DNA of 64,000 nucleotides, taken from Archegozetes longisetosus (Eukaryota > Arthropoda > Arachnida > Sarcoptiformes > Trhypochthoniidae). Below the pieces are notes generated by a model. It was given only the letters and a program-made list of their open reading frames with translations, was not told the DNA's origin and made no database searches. The position numbers and the translations under genes are program-made. Below are positions 26,673-40,632 of the stretch, piece after piece. The DNA lies in NCBI GenBank assembly GCA_018873245.2, contig JAEMBT020000001.1, positions 1,364,001 through 1,428,000 of the forward strand, read 5' to 3'. Positions within the stretch are counted from its first letter, which is position 1, and each line of letters starts with the position of its first letter.

Positions 26673-29336
26673 AATGAACAATAGAAAACTCGGTCAACAA
26701 AATAATCTCACAGCCCACATAACATTAATTTATGGCTTTGATCAATCTGAAGATAAATATAGACAATGCCAGACTTTTATTAAAATATGTCTATTGTTTC
26801 ATTTAAATTATTTTTACGTCTAGACTAATAATTTCAAAATTCGATTAAGAATTGAAAGCTTAATAAAGAGCTGAAGACATTATCAGATGATGACAGTTTT
26901 CATAAACGGAATCAACTTGATCGATTTAGAAAAGTAATTCAAGGATTCATTCTTTTCAGTATTGTTTAGCTACAACGGACCTCACATTAGTCAATGGTTT
27001 GAACTTTTTCCTTAAACTTTGTCATAGAATGTGATGTATTTGTTTAGACTTTAGTATTGTTATGATTCGAACAGATCCGAAATAGTCATAAAATGGAAAT
27101 TGAATACAATCATCAAATAGAAAATGTATTAGTTGACTTCCTAGAACAAAGGACTACTTTTAAATATTGTGGTCACATTTGATTTCCATACAAGCAATAT
27201 TAAAGAACTTAAGTAGAAATGAATCTACAGTTTATGTAAATAAGGCGGAAGCCCTCGTCACATCATTCTGAGTTAGATAAAACTGATTTACGTTTAATAT
27301 TTTCAACGTGTGATTCTATGAACAGTTGCAAAATTGAAAGGATAGCACTTTGAAACCCTAGAATTAGCGTTTCAAATGAAAAGTAAAATAATAAAATTAG
27401 TGAACAATTTGTTAAAGTAAAGATAAATGCATAAGAAATTGCAAGTTGCGTATAATTGTATAAATGTTGATCGTATTGGTTTAAGAGCTAAGATCCAAGT
27501 TATTATCACTAAGATGAAATTTTTGTTTGCGAGCATTCAAGCTGTTGAACTGCGCTCGCAACAGCTGCTGGTGAACAATCATATTTTTATAATCTATTTT
27601 ACCAAAAAATAAGATCTGTAGTACAAATCTTGTATGAATGAAAACAATTTTTAGCTTACTCACAAACATGTCAAATAATTGCTATGCTTAATTATGTTTG
27701 ATATTTTTTGAATAATTGATAACAACTTATATTTTATTGTTGCAATCAAGTTAGTATCAACTGTTTATTTCTATACTATCATAATAGGCAAACAATTTTG
27801 ATTGAGTTTATTATAGGCTGTATTGAACAGAATTGAAGAAAAAATATGAGCCTAAGCTAGAAGTTTCGGTGATATTAGTTGTCGTAGGCGTCGCTAATAA
27901 TAGATATAACAGGTATGCTTCAATGTGCAAAAAGTGTAATAATACATTTTATTGCATTATTATGAGAGTTTAGATTTACTTTTTATCTCTTTTTTCTCCA
28001 TATTAACGCGCTTTCTATTCATTCGTATAACTAATTTATAGCGATCACACATCTCTTAGTTCTTATAATTGTTCGAAATTTTGCTCTATCTCATTTATGA
28101 CTAAAATAATAATTTACTCATTAATCATCCAAATTTGTTCATTCGAAATGTAATTCTTGGAATATATCGGGAAGAAAACAAGTTTTAATTGAGACAGATT
28201 GACATGAAGGAAAGTGGAAGTTGAGTAGATTACAAAATTTGAAAATGTTAACATTTAAATAGTTGAAAGTATAACTTTAAATAGATTGATAAATGAATAA
28301 ATGAATAAATGAATAAATGGAGAATGCAAATTACCTAAGATAACATATAATAATTTATATTTATAACAGTAATATATTCCAAAAATAGAAATCATTAAAC
28401 ATTACGATAAACTGAGAAACTATTCAAACAGAAAAATAGGGAGGAATTACTATAATTAGATTAATAATTTAGATTTGTTTAGTTAGTATGTTTTAAATGA
28501 ATGCAACTATAATAGTGTAGTAGAAGTATTAATACCTATTTTAATATTGTACTGTCATATGACTTAATAAATTAGTTTTGAGAACCGTTTTGTAGTGAAG
28601 TTACAATAGCGAAACCAAATGGTAAAAATGAATCTATTCACCTCAAATCAAATATAAATCAAATATAGTATTCATATCAACTCAGTCTTGGTATTCATGT
28701 AAACTCAACGTTACCATTCATACAAACTCTATGTTAGCATTCATATAAACCCAATGTTAACATTCATACGAACTCAAAGTTATCATTCATATAAACTGAA
28801 TGTATGGCAATAAATCAAATAAACGACAATCATTATAATTAAATATTACGCCACTGGGGGTTATAAACGGTTTGGTTAACTAATGCATGATTACAATCAT
28901 CATATTTCATACTATCCGTAAACTCAGAATAGAATAGGAGAAAAAATCGAGAACAACATTCATTTTGATAGTTTCATGCGTTTATACCGATACGTGACTT
29001 TGTTTTGCGCCACTTCATAACTATTGCAGTTTGAGCTAACTTTCTCTCAAAGCGGACCTTTCTTTCTTCATTCCTGGGTTATGACAATTTTTCAGCTTAT
29101 TTTTAAGCTGAGAATGCTTTTTTCAAGTTCATTTTTAGATCGCATAGATTCTTCTATTACAACATTTCTCAATTTTCAGTAGCATTTATAGCAGAGAGTT
29201 CGACATTTAATCAATTAATAACTTGACTTTTTACATAAATAAAATTTAGCAAAAAGTAATCCGCTCGAGAATAATTATTCTAAGAAAAAGATTAGTTCTA
29301 AACTAGCAATATAAATTAAGCAAAGGCTAGACCAGT
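26673..29336. other. gene-poor AT-rich sequence with small repeats
   Basis: Contains a nested palindrome near 27530-27566 (AGCTGTTG...CAACAGCT) and the decayed tandem array at 28675-28805. Apart from these I see nothing supportable. Confidence 0.45.
28675..28805. repeat. degenerate tandem repeat, unit about 24-25 bp
   Basis: About five units of the form CATTCATATAAACTCAATGTTA with substitutions. Confidence 0.6.
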
Positions 29337-29480
29337 ATGAATGAAAGTGGTGAAAGTAGTGAAAGTAGTGAATGGCTGAAAACGAGAAAAGAACAAGCCT
29401 TATATGGTGGGATCATTGATGACGGGCCACACCAGAGATTTACAACCATTAGTGAAAGTTTGCTCGACAAAATTCATTGA
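29337..29480 (+). CDS. candidate short ORF, 47 aa, hydrophilic
   Basis: ATG at 29337 to TGA at 29478-29480. The peptide starts with an acidic Ser/Glu repeat (NESGESSESSEWL) and continues LYGGIIDDGPHQRFTTISES. It uses more GC-containing codons than neighbouring sequence, and an acceptor-like GCTAGACCAG precedes the ATG. Length alone is compatible with chance, and no family is recognised. Confidence 0.25.
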   Translation: MNESGESSESSEWLKTRKEQALYGGIIDDGPHQRFTTISESLLDKIH

Positions 29481-32400
29481 CAATATAAAGCCAGACATTA
29501 ATATATTGAATGTAGATATTCAGTACTATTTCATTATAGTATATTATTAATCTCATTAAAATGTTAAGTTAAATATGGAAATACATTAGCATTCAGATAA
29601 AATAAGTGTATTAATTAGAATATAAATATTTGACTCTATTTTATTCTATTCTAAACACATCATATTCTCAACAATTCAAATATTACAACACTTGAGAATC
29701 TCTTAAGATGATCTATAAAATTATTGAGTAATAAATGTAAAATGAATTAAGACCATTATAGTTATTATGGTTAAATTTGATATGATTATTCGTTAAGTGA
29801 CGTTTCGTTTGATGACTTTTTATTAAATGACCTTTTGAATGGAACAGCAAGTAAGAGCTTAAGGGAGTGAAGTAGTTCTAGTAATTTCTATTTTCACTGT
29901 AACATTCTAACTTCAGTTCCGACAAAGCGTTATTATAAGCCATTAGATGAGTCAAACGTTTTCTCTACCTTATCAATAATTCGATAGAACACCCATTTAT
30001 GTCCATTCAATTCATTCTGACTTTCATTTGCACGGCTTGCCATATATTCTCTTAATCAAAATAACACAAACACGTTTTTCTAATATGATTTTCAGAAGAA
30101 AGTTACTAAAATCTTCCTTTTTAGCGAGTAGCTCAAATCTGTATTCTCAGACCTGTTTAAAGAGTGCAGAGTTGAGTTTTTAGGTGAGAAGTAGACCAGA
30201 GTGAGTAGTCGTTGAGATCTTAAATAATTTATATAGAATTTTTTTATCTTATTCAAAGATTAAACTACCAGTAGGAGTAGAGAAGACTTCGAAGATAAAT
30301 GTTTTATAGTGCTCTTAATGTTAATGCGTTGGTATTATATAAAAAAATTGATACTGTTTGTTTTTCCTGTATTCAAATACGTATATAAACGAATAAATAT
30401 TTCAATTTATATTCATTTTTTATTACTCAAATCGATAAAATATCATATTTTCAATTCAAAGTTTTTTACATCTTGTTAGTACATTGGATTTGTCTGTTTT
30501 TTTTTGTACTGAGGATTTCTATGAAGTATGTAGGCGATCGTTTTTAATTAATAAACATGCTTAGATTCTTATAAATATCGATTATTTGTAGGAATACGTA
30601 TAAGAAATATAAATTCATATGATGTATGTTCAAGTTTGCAAACTATGAAAGTGTCTGAGAAGGAAATGTTATTTCACTCTACAGAGTATTTGATATGATG
30701 TGAACATAAAACAATTGTGAGCTTATGTTAAATAAACAGTTATTTAATTGCTGTTGGAAAAATTAATAACTAATACCTCATTGTTTATACAAATTTCGTT
30801 TGGTCGAGTAAGTTATATCTTTGTAGTTTTGAGCGCATTTTATTAGGTGTATTGCAAAAATGTAGTCTTTAGGGCGCAAATCGAACAACATTCACATCGA
30901 GTATTGGTGAACATCAAAATTGAATAGCTCTTTTTATCAACATTCTAAAATAGAAGTACTTTACTTTCAGCACCTGTAAAGTAACGGAACGTATTACTGT
31001 CTAGTTTGGTCGTAAGTTGATCATAAATTGAAAACAAAATTATTAAAAAAGTAAATTATATTCTAAATTGTCAGTCAGTTTTTTTGGTTATTCTTGAGAT
31101 TTAGTTACTGAATTAGATAAAGCATATAAATAATAAATAAATTTAAAGATTGATTTTGTTGAGCAAAATGTATACCTATAAGTAATTCACAAAACTATAT
31201 TTCATGAACAAATTTGAATGAAACAAAAATTGAAAATAATTAGTAAATATGAGTACATGTTATGCGATGAAACGAACCTGAATCAAACACCTCTACATAA
31301 CAGATGTCAGATTCAAGTTAGAGAGTCTTTTGTATTAAGCCTTCTTATGATTCGCTTATTTGATTACATAATTTTGATTAAACTTTCAACCAATTAAGTT
31401 GAGCAATAAGTTAAAAATATTTGTGAGAGAGATAATGAAATTTGTGAACCAATAGAATATTGTCTATACCTAAAAACAACATTAAAGCATTTTCTATTCG
31501 ATGGCTAAACCTGAAACTGAAGAACATAGAGTTTTGAACTTTATAAAAACATTTTGGCAATGGATTAAAACATGTTTCATAATCACTTGAAAAGATGATT
31601 AAATTTTTATTTTTTAATCTCTTTCGTTTTGATGATAAGTTATTATATTATAGTATTATATTTCCTTTGAGATACTGTAATTATAGATTTTATTTCAACC
31701 TCTACTCCAACGCAACAATGTTGCACTCCAACACAACAATAACAGAGCATAATTGCTCTGAGTAACTTCTCAAGAAAATACATGAGTTAAGTTAACTGAT
31801 GAATACTTGAAAATTGATATCAAATCTATGTAGACATAAGATTGCATAATTTGATGAGACTTGTCTTATATTGAGCAACTTTTCGTGTGAATCGAAGTTC
31901 AAACTAATGAAACCTATATCAATATTAGTTCAATATATCCTTTATGTTTCATTTATTTGTATTCTAACTCTATTACGTGATGTATCGCTAGCTTATTGTT
32001 TTTAATTCAATTGATGAGTCCTCCAATTTTTAAAGCTTATGTTTAGAAGAGTAAATTAATCTATTGGACATAATCCTTAGATTGTGTCCTAATTATGTTG
32101 GACTGAAATTTCGAAAAATCGATTTTCACATTTAGTCAATTAGCCACTGATCTAATGCGTTAGAAACAAACTAACTCTGTGTGTTCTGATCTCTAAAATT
32201 CTACTTTGAATCTTTACTCTTAGAAATGATATATCTTTTCCATAGCTTTGATACTTCAACAAGTTATTGACCATATGATTTTAACTATAAGATAGTGAGG
32301 AGTAATTGTACGAGAAGACTCTCAGAATGTAAGACTCTAAGAGCGAAACTGACATATTTTGGTCATTCTCTAGAATAGGATAAATGAGATGACATATGAT

Positions 32401-35400
32401 TATAAATGAAACACAATAGAACGACCAACAGATAGAGTTTCCTAGAAATAAGGTTCAGTCACGCTGTAAATGAATAATTTATTTAAAGTAAGTTGCCGCT
32501 AATCCGACTTAATTGAGCTCATTATCAAGAATTCTCCCTCTGTTATTGTTCAACACAAATCTGAATTAACTCTTTCCTAATTTGATGTTATTTTTATTCA
32601 ATTAATCCTCTTCAGTCACACAAATTATATTCTTTCGGAAATTATTTAAATAATTTCGTTTGAAATATTTGTTCTGAACAACTATCTTAGAATTATAAAT
32701 AAAATGAAAGATATTAATGATGAAATTTAGAGTAAAGTATCAATGTGAATTGAGAGCAAAGTATCTGTGTGATATAGAGTTATAGAAGATAGTATTAATT
32801 AAATGTTTGTCAATGAACAAATGATTAATTGAAGAGTAGAGTAGGTGTAGAGAATTCGGTCAGCTCTATGAATCTGTTTGAATCTAAGTAGTGCATTTCT
32901 TTTGATCAATCATTTGTTCCTACGCTTCTGTTTGTTTAGAGGTTCTTCAACAGGCAGTTTCTCTTTAACAGCTTTTTAATTAATAATATATTATTTTACC
33001 AGTCGTTTAATGGTATCTCTTTTAATAATAAACTTTATTTCACTTTTATAACGGAGAATAGAAATAAAAATGTATTACAAATTAAAGCGTGAAGAGTTCT
33101 AAACAGATAAAGTTGCCAAAAGGGACTAATTATAAAGAATTGTGTTCAGTTGCTTAAGAGCATGCAATAAACTTTAGCGCTTCATTGTTAAACTATTAGA
33201 TTGATTATGTGATCAATAGCCATTCGTTTTCGCCAAACTTCTCTTAAGCTGATTTTATTCAAAATAACGTCAGGTAATGTAAACATATATTTATATGTAT
33301 TGTAAAGTTTGATACATGAAAATGCAATTTGAAAATTTGCTCAGATCCATTAAACATGAAATTTAGTGAGATGTGTTTCAAATATTTGTTCACAGTATTG
33401 ATTGTAGCTCATAGATTTGTTCAAGTATGACATGCCAATCAGTATCTAAGAGCCAATGTATCTATCCAACATGTACTTATTAAATAAGAATGAACAACTC
33501 TTACTAAATATGCAATTAATTAATAATATAGGGTCTGAACTAATTAACTTTATATTTGTTCAAACTTAGAGTAATATAATACAAAAATTAGTCATGCATT
33601 ACATGCATTACATATTAAATTAGTTTTTTTTTGCTTAAATCGAATTGGATTAAATGAACTTAGCAGTTTTGATAAGATAGTATTAAATCTGACAAGTTGT
33701 CTCATATTAGAAGGAAAACGATGAACATTTAATAGGGGTTCTAGTCGAAAAATCAAATTAGTCACATTTTTTACTCAATATCGAGTTAAGCCTTAAGATT
33801 AGAATACCTTAAGCATAAATGATGTATTAGCAGTAATTTTTTTTTATTAAATATGTTCAAACGCAAATACCTTCGTTCAGATATGACTATAAATAGCTTG
33901 CACTTATATGTTTCATCTGATATGAAGATTTAGAATAGATCTCTGGCACTAAATAACTATTGTTATTTTTTTAATCTAACGCATAACAATACATCACACG
34001 ACCAGTAATTTTCAAGTTTCAACAACATTCCTCCAAGTCTTGAGAAAAAAATTCAAAACGATTTATGTTAAATTGAAAGATGTTCTTAAAGATGTTGAAA
34101 CTGAATTGCGATTTGACACACAGCTCGACTTTTGGCAGCTAATCTCTCAATCAATCTCTAACTTCCTACACAATATTGACTTTTTGGCAAACGTTTACAA
34201 AATCCCAAACGTTTACAAAATCGAATAAAACTTAATATCTATCTCTACTTTTGCCAATTTCACGCCTTAACGTTTGAACATTTACTTAAAGACTTTATTT
34301 AAAAATATAAAGTTTCATTGAAAACAGTAATTCAAATATACTATAAATAGATTGAGCAATAAAAATACTTTATTGCTTTATTTCTCACTATTTGATTACT
34401 ATTTTATTGTTGACGAGCTCTATGTAAATGTCAATTATTGTCTATCATTCAATCATCAGTTGAGATAAGATCCCAGTTATTGACCAATTTATACAAATGC
34501 AATGCTTTTTAAAGACTAATCACAACCCTAATTATCATAAGAATGACCTCATTAATTATCAATTGTTTAGAAACTATTGCGTAAGTAGTTCAAAACTAAT
34601 GTTAATCCATCGAAAGCCTTTGACCATTGATGAGCTAAAGGTTTAGGAAAAGTAGTAAAAATTATAATTTTAAGCAAGCTGTAACAATTGCATAGATGCG
34701 AGGATTAGGGTTATAAATAGTCACATCGAAAATTATGAATCTGTTTAAAATCTTTTCAAAACGTTACTTAAGAATTTAATGAAAAACTTTCTCTTTTTTC
34801 ATACTTGAAATGTTTTAGATTCTTTTCTTTTATTATCGTATAAATTCATTTGACTCAACATTTGAAAATTTTTCATATTAGATGTTTGAGTAAAAAAATT
34901 TAGACAATAAGAATAATTTAAACAAAATATTTGAATTTTGAATAATTCTCAAAGAATATTAGTTGTTTTTACTATGCATTACTTGCTTTAATAGTTTGTT
35001 GTGTCAAAAGCAAGAAAAATGCTGTAGGCATAAACTATAATGGCATTCTAATTTTAAAACTTGCTAGTCTAACTTCCAAAATTATATTTTTCTCTAAATA
35101 TTGTCATATTTTTCTGCTTCAGTTTGTGACATTTGAGTCAAAAAGTAAAACATGATATAGAAATTAAAAGTTTGTAAGGAGGGAGTCGAAAATAGAAACA
35201 ATTTTCAGGTATAGAGAGGTGTGATATGATGTAGAGTGCAGTGAATATGGTATTCATCTTAAGCAACATATTGAAGTGGAGATGCGCATTGGCACGAATG
35301 TGTGGGTGGAATGGGCCAGCATCAACTCAACAACGAATAGCTTAAGACTTCTTCTGTGGTTTTACAGAATAGCGTTTTATTCCCAAATCTGAACGTGTTT

Positions 35401-35867
35401 TCAGACTTTTCTTTTGGTCTTATGGTGAAAAAGATTGGTTTTAAAAGTTAAGAATAGCTCAACTAATGATAAAATGCCGACTCAGATGTAGCTCAATGCT
35501 TATTATTAGCTTGAATTGCAATAAGAGAAAAGTTAGCTTCGAATACATTCTTGTATAAGTTGAAAGGATCCGTATATCAACCTTTAGGTAAGTCGATGTA
35601 TTTCCAATAAAACTGTTTGTCTACTAATTTATTGCCAGCCAAATAACGAAACCAATCATTCTCTCTTTTAAAGAGCCCTTAACTTTTTCTAATAAGACCA
35701 TTTGATGACCTTTTGTGATGACCTTTCGATTAAAAAGTGAATATATTTTGGTTTTTTGTCGATCTGTTTTCACGGTTCAGTTATTGCATAGAGTTTATGA
35801 ATGGATGAGTGAACGTGTTTAAGAGGTTATAGGCGTATATATGAATGAATGAACAGAATACTTCTAC

Positions 35868-35970
35868 TATTAATGTCTTAACAGAATACTTGCACTATTA
35901 ATGTCCTAGCAGAATACTTCCACTATTAATGTCCTAGCAGAATACTTTCTCTTTTAATGTCTTACCACTC
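35868..35970. repeat. tandem repeat, about 28 bp x 4
   Basis: Units of the form AGAATACTTCTACTATTAATG followed by TCTTAAC or TCCTAGC. The first three are nearly identical and the fourth is diverged. Confidence 0.75.
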
Positions 35971-37792
35971 CTTCTAAGGCAACCGAAAATATCTCATCTC
36001 TATCTTTTCGACTTTTGCTAACTCTATGTTATGCTTTTTAGAGCGCAACCCAATCACATAGATCATAACAATATGGATTACAATCGTTGCCTTTCAATCA
36101 TTCTAAAAACTTTCTTAAACTATTTGACAGTTTGTCAGTAAAATTATCAGAATGTCAATTGTTTTCAAAAATACTTTCTAACAGAATGTCTGAAATGGAG
36201 TGAAAGTTGATTTGAAGCGAAATCAATAAGAATGTTATCACTTAAATGAACTCGATTATCATATTTGACGATTCTGTCTCTCTCTATGTATACTAAGTAT
36301 TTATTTATTTAATGTGAGTTCATGTGCGTAAACTGTAATCTTAACCATTTTGAACCAAGTGCTCAATGAATGGTGCAAATTGACACTTATAAAAGCGCAA
36401 CATTGAATAAATCTAAGTCAAACAAAAAAAGTGAGATATTCATTTCTGTCAATCCAAATAACTTTCTTTATTTTCTTAATAATCATTACTACTCCATATC
36501 GTTTACAAATTGTTAGAGTTAGAGACTTGTAAATTGTTTAAAGCTTTTCATAATCGCATACATTTATGAATTAAATTTTCAATTAAAACTTTTGAAGCTT
36601 AGAACGATTTAGATTAAATGACATTAAAAATGGATTGAAATGATGAAAAAAGCCTATTAGGTATGTTTGGTCGAATACACAGCTCAAAATAGCATTAACT
36701 GTAGCAGAGAAAATAAGTTTTACTACTCTAAATATTCAACTTAATCACTTGTTACGAAATATAACGTTGATAAAGTTATAAAATTCAACCTTTAACATGC
36801 ATTCAACGTTTCTCTATTGAAAACACTGAACGAGTTCACTCTTTTAACTTTGATTTTCTGTTTCTTAAAATAACTTTTCTTATAAAACAATTTTCAGCTT
36901 TGTATTGCTAAAAATAATCAGATTTAAGTCAATATAATGTTTGAGCTGTGGCAAAAACCATAACCGATAAATTAGATTACTTTTCAGTAAAGTTAAGTGA
37001 AAAGCGTCGATAATCCTATCAAACGATTGATTGAAGTTGGAAGGAATCTTTGTAGTCTAATGTAATTTAAATTGCTGCAAAATGAGTTCCCACTCAAATA
37101 TATTAACAACAAATCACATTTTCAGAGTAGAGTCACTGCAAAATGTGAGTGACAAGTGTAAAGTATAGTTGCTAGTAATAATACGAGACGAATATATATG
37201 AGTTCCTTTGAGAATTGGTAACGTTTTTACAACAAAAGATTAGTGTTAATATATGATAAGGTTATCTGAACATAAAGTTACTGACTATGAGTGTTTGCTC
37301 TTACCAAGAAGAAAAGTTTAAGTACTGATAGACTTAGTCCACTTGGTCCACTTGGTCCCAGTAGCAAACTAAAATCATAAAACAATTTTGATTCATTCTC
37401 TACTTAATCATCTCTAGAATCAATTTGATATGGATGATCGAAGTTTGTAGGTATTAAGGAAAGTTATTTTGTTAAATGTGAAACACCTGTCAAATGTTAC
37501 TCTATATAACTGAATCGTTTCATAACTGAATCGCTCATAACTGAGTTGTTCCGTAACTGAACCGCTCGAGAGACTCAAACAAATGTATTTTTGATTTGAA
37601 AGAAACAAGTTTCAAATCTCATGCATATTAAAAAAAACAAAATGCCTGAGGACATTAAAACAAATGAATTGCTATTCTCGAACTTTGATGGTTGATGGCA
37701 ATTTATTCAAAATATTAGTTCTAAATTATTTGCTTACGATTTTATTAGTTTACATTCAAGCCTTAGTTTAACATTAAGTCAAACGTTTGCCA

Positions 37793-37860
37793 GAATCTCT
37801 TACAGAATCTCTTATAGAATCTCTTACAGAATATATCACAGAATCTCTTAGTCTAAGTGG
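37793..37860. repeat. tandem repeat, about 13 bp x 5
   Basis: Repeated CAGAATCTCTTA or TAGAATCTCTTA units. Confidence 0.7.
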
Positions 37861-38884
37861 AAGCCTGAGCCTGTAATTGGATGGCAGATGGAATAAAGTG
37901 CAATCTGGCTGTGCATTAGGTTTAGAAAAGAGGGTTTGGTAGATAGCTCAAAGCAGTACTATGTAGAGAAGATCATTTTTTTCTATTTTCTTCAATTCAA
38001 TTGCATAAGAACTATTATAAAATTAGACTTAACATATAGTATCATTTTACTGATTCATTTTTACTCAAATTACACATTACTTCATCGAAAACATTCTATT
38101 CTGGCTGACTATTTGACTATTTGACTATTTGGTGTTATATAGAAAATAGTGCTTTCCATTCATATGATAATTGTATGTCAGCTATGTTTGGAGATGGCAC
38201 CAATTCGTAAATATCACCATTGATAGTTAATTTGAATCGATCCCAAGTTTGAAAAACATTTTTATTCTGTCGTCATATCGTTTATTGAACATAATAGTTT
38301 TTAATCTTGTTCATACTAAAAGACAACTAATAAAATAAGTTGATTGCGTTATTGTCCAAAAGTACAGAATATTTGGCTAGATTATACGACTTCAGTTCTA
38401 AATAAATTGCTCATTAGTTGTATTGAGAAAATGGAAAAACTTTTGACTCCCACCACTTAATCTTTTTATTCGAATATAATTAAATGAGAAAATAACGTAA
38501 TAACAAAAAATTCAAGTTGTTATAAGATACGAGAGTTTGCGATAAGCTTATCTACTAGTAAATATACCAATATTATTAAGTTTTTCATATAATTACATTT
38601 ACTTAGAATAAACTAATAAATAATTAGTTAAGATTAAGTTGAAAATGATAGAAAACAAAGTTATTGTGTAGAACCAAAAAATCAGAGATCATTACGCATA
38701 AGATTAGATAAAACAAAATAAAAATAAAGTAAAAAATAAATATTTAATTGAAAAACTAAGCACATATAAGATCTATTATTAGAAGTTAGAATTTGAACTC
38801 AACTCAAGTTAGCGTAGTCTATGTGGTGTGGACTGAAGCGATTAAGCGCTAAAGACCTTTAGGGATATGTAAAGAGCAGCAAAA

Positions 38885-38985
38885 TGGTCTCAATGCTCTT
38901 AACGCTCTGAACGCTCCTAACCCTCTGATCGCTTCCAACCCTCTGAACGCTCTCAACCCTCCCAGCGCTCTCAATACTCTGAAAT
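38885..38985. repeat. CTCT-rich minisatellite, unit about 10-11 bp
   Basis: Repeats of AACGCTCTGA- or AACCCTCT-like words, clearly richer in C than the surroundings. Related words recur near 43700-43745. Confidence 0.65.
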
Positions 38986-39197
38986 TAGTCCTGAAAGTCC
39001 AAATAGTATAACATGACAATTGTGTTGCGGACTATACTATTACGGATTTATTGTTCTTTCATAGTAATGAAACATTTATTCAAAAACAATGGTTTGTTTG
39101 TGCGTCACTAATAGTAGAATTAAGTATAAAACCCATCTATTTTTATGACGATCTCTTAAGAAGTTTTCAGGTCATACAGTAGTAAAGACTTAACTAT

Positions 39198-39201
<4 letters not shown>

Positions 39202-39274
<73 letters not shown>
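39202..39274. repeat. (CT)n microsatellite
   Basis: About 36 uninterrupted CT units. Confidence 0.95.
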
Positions 39275-39276
<2 letters not shown>

Positions 39277-40511
39277 GTCAATGTTTGATCTCATTCCTAA
39301 CTAACTATCTCTAAATTATCTCTCTTGAACTTTCCTGTTTTTATGTTCATATTTAATCAAATGAAATCTGAACTGAAAGGTAGAAATTGAATTCTCATAA
39401 AAAAAATATTTGTTTAGTATTTGTATAGAATATGCTTCCGTTTAGAAATCTAAGTATTAAATGAATTTGAATTCATCAGTTCCGAGGAAAGGATTAAATC
39501 TTAAAAATGCTATTATGTAATCGTCTTTAAAACTCGTCATATGCAACACAAAAATTACCAAATCAAAAGTTCATTCCGTTTCTGTCACTTTAAAAAGTTC
39601 AGTTTGACATTTAAGTAAACATTTCACTGCTTTCTCTTACTTTCTGACTTACTCTTACTGACAAATACTTCGGATTTTGTGTTTATTCAAATATTTCTAT
39701 TGAATAATATTGAATTTCAAAGTTTGATAATTGAGTTTTGAATTAGAAATGAATTTTGAATTTTATTAGAATTTGGTTGAGATGTTATGAAAATGGAGTT
39801 GTTATTTATGTAACATCTTTTAAGCTGTCACATAAAATAGACGGAATCTATTAAAGAAAATATTAATCGCACTTTTTAATGAGAATCATGTTTTACCAAC
39901 AGAGCAATATTCATATAATGTAAGCATTCATCTTTTCAAAATATCCTCTTTCATTTCACATTATTTTAGTTAAATCTTAAGCTTCCTTTTCGGAAATTAA
40001 CTCGAAAACACTTGAGAGAATTGGAACAATTTTTATCAAAGCACTGACCAGAAAATAAATAGCTATTAAACTTCATACAAATAAAGTTAGTACTGGTATG
40101 TTCTGCACCTGTTGATATCTGACGTTATTTTGATTTCTATACAAAAAAACATTCAATAACTTTATCTTAGATTCAAACTTTTCTCTTCTATTCTTTTTTA
40201 ATGTCTTGTCTAAAATCTATTTTCAGAGTAAATGTTTTTGAAAACCATAATATGAGAAGATATTCAAGAATATCAGAGTGTTATGCTATCGCTTAACTTG
40301 TTTTGTATTTATATGTAATAAATAGTGTCTGGCGAGTAATTTTAAACTTGAGTTAACATTTAAAACGTTTTATCTCTTATTTGCACGTTAAAAATACTTT
40401 TAGAGTGAATAGAATTACTCGAGATCTATATAATGTGCAGCAAATTCTGCAATTATCCTTTCAACCGACTATGTTTACACTCACACCATAATATCCAACA
40501 TATTATCTAAT

Positions 40512-40632
40512 TTATAGAATATTCTATATAGTAATCAAACCAAATTAAAAATCAAATTTGGTAACAGATTCCTGTGCATTACATGGTAACCACGTTTTTC
40601 TTGTTATTACTGATTATTAAGTTTTCAACTGT
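40512..40632 (+). repeat. dispersed repeat, partial copy 3
   Basis: Matches the second half of the 22198 copy: TAGAATATTC near the start, AAATTTGG (as in the 52212 copy), the TTTTTCTTGTTATTACTGATTA block and GTTTTCAACTG at the end. The first half of the element is absent or too decayed to see. Confidence 0.5.

Noticed and set aside
34040-34228. 62-aa plus-strand frame
   Set aside because: Lys/Phe/Asn-rich as expected by chance in AT-rich DNA; no supporting signals.
35210-35395. Open plus-strand segment with several Trp/Glu codons
   Set aside because: Appealing composition but preceded by a stop, no good donor in frame, and expected by chance given its length.
35868-35970. Possible CRISPR-like spaced repeats
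   Set aside because: Units are contiguous tandem copies without unique spacers, in a eukaryotic genome.
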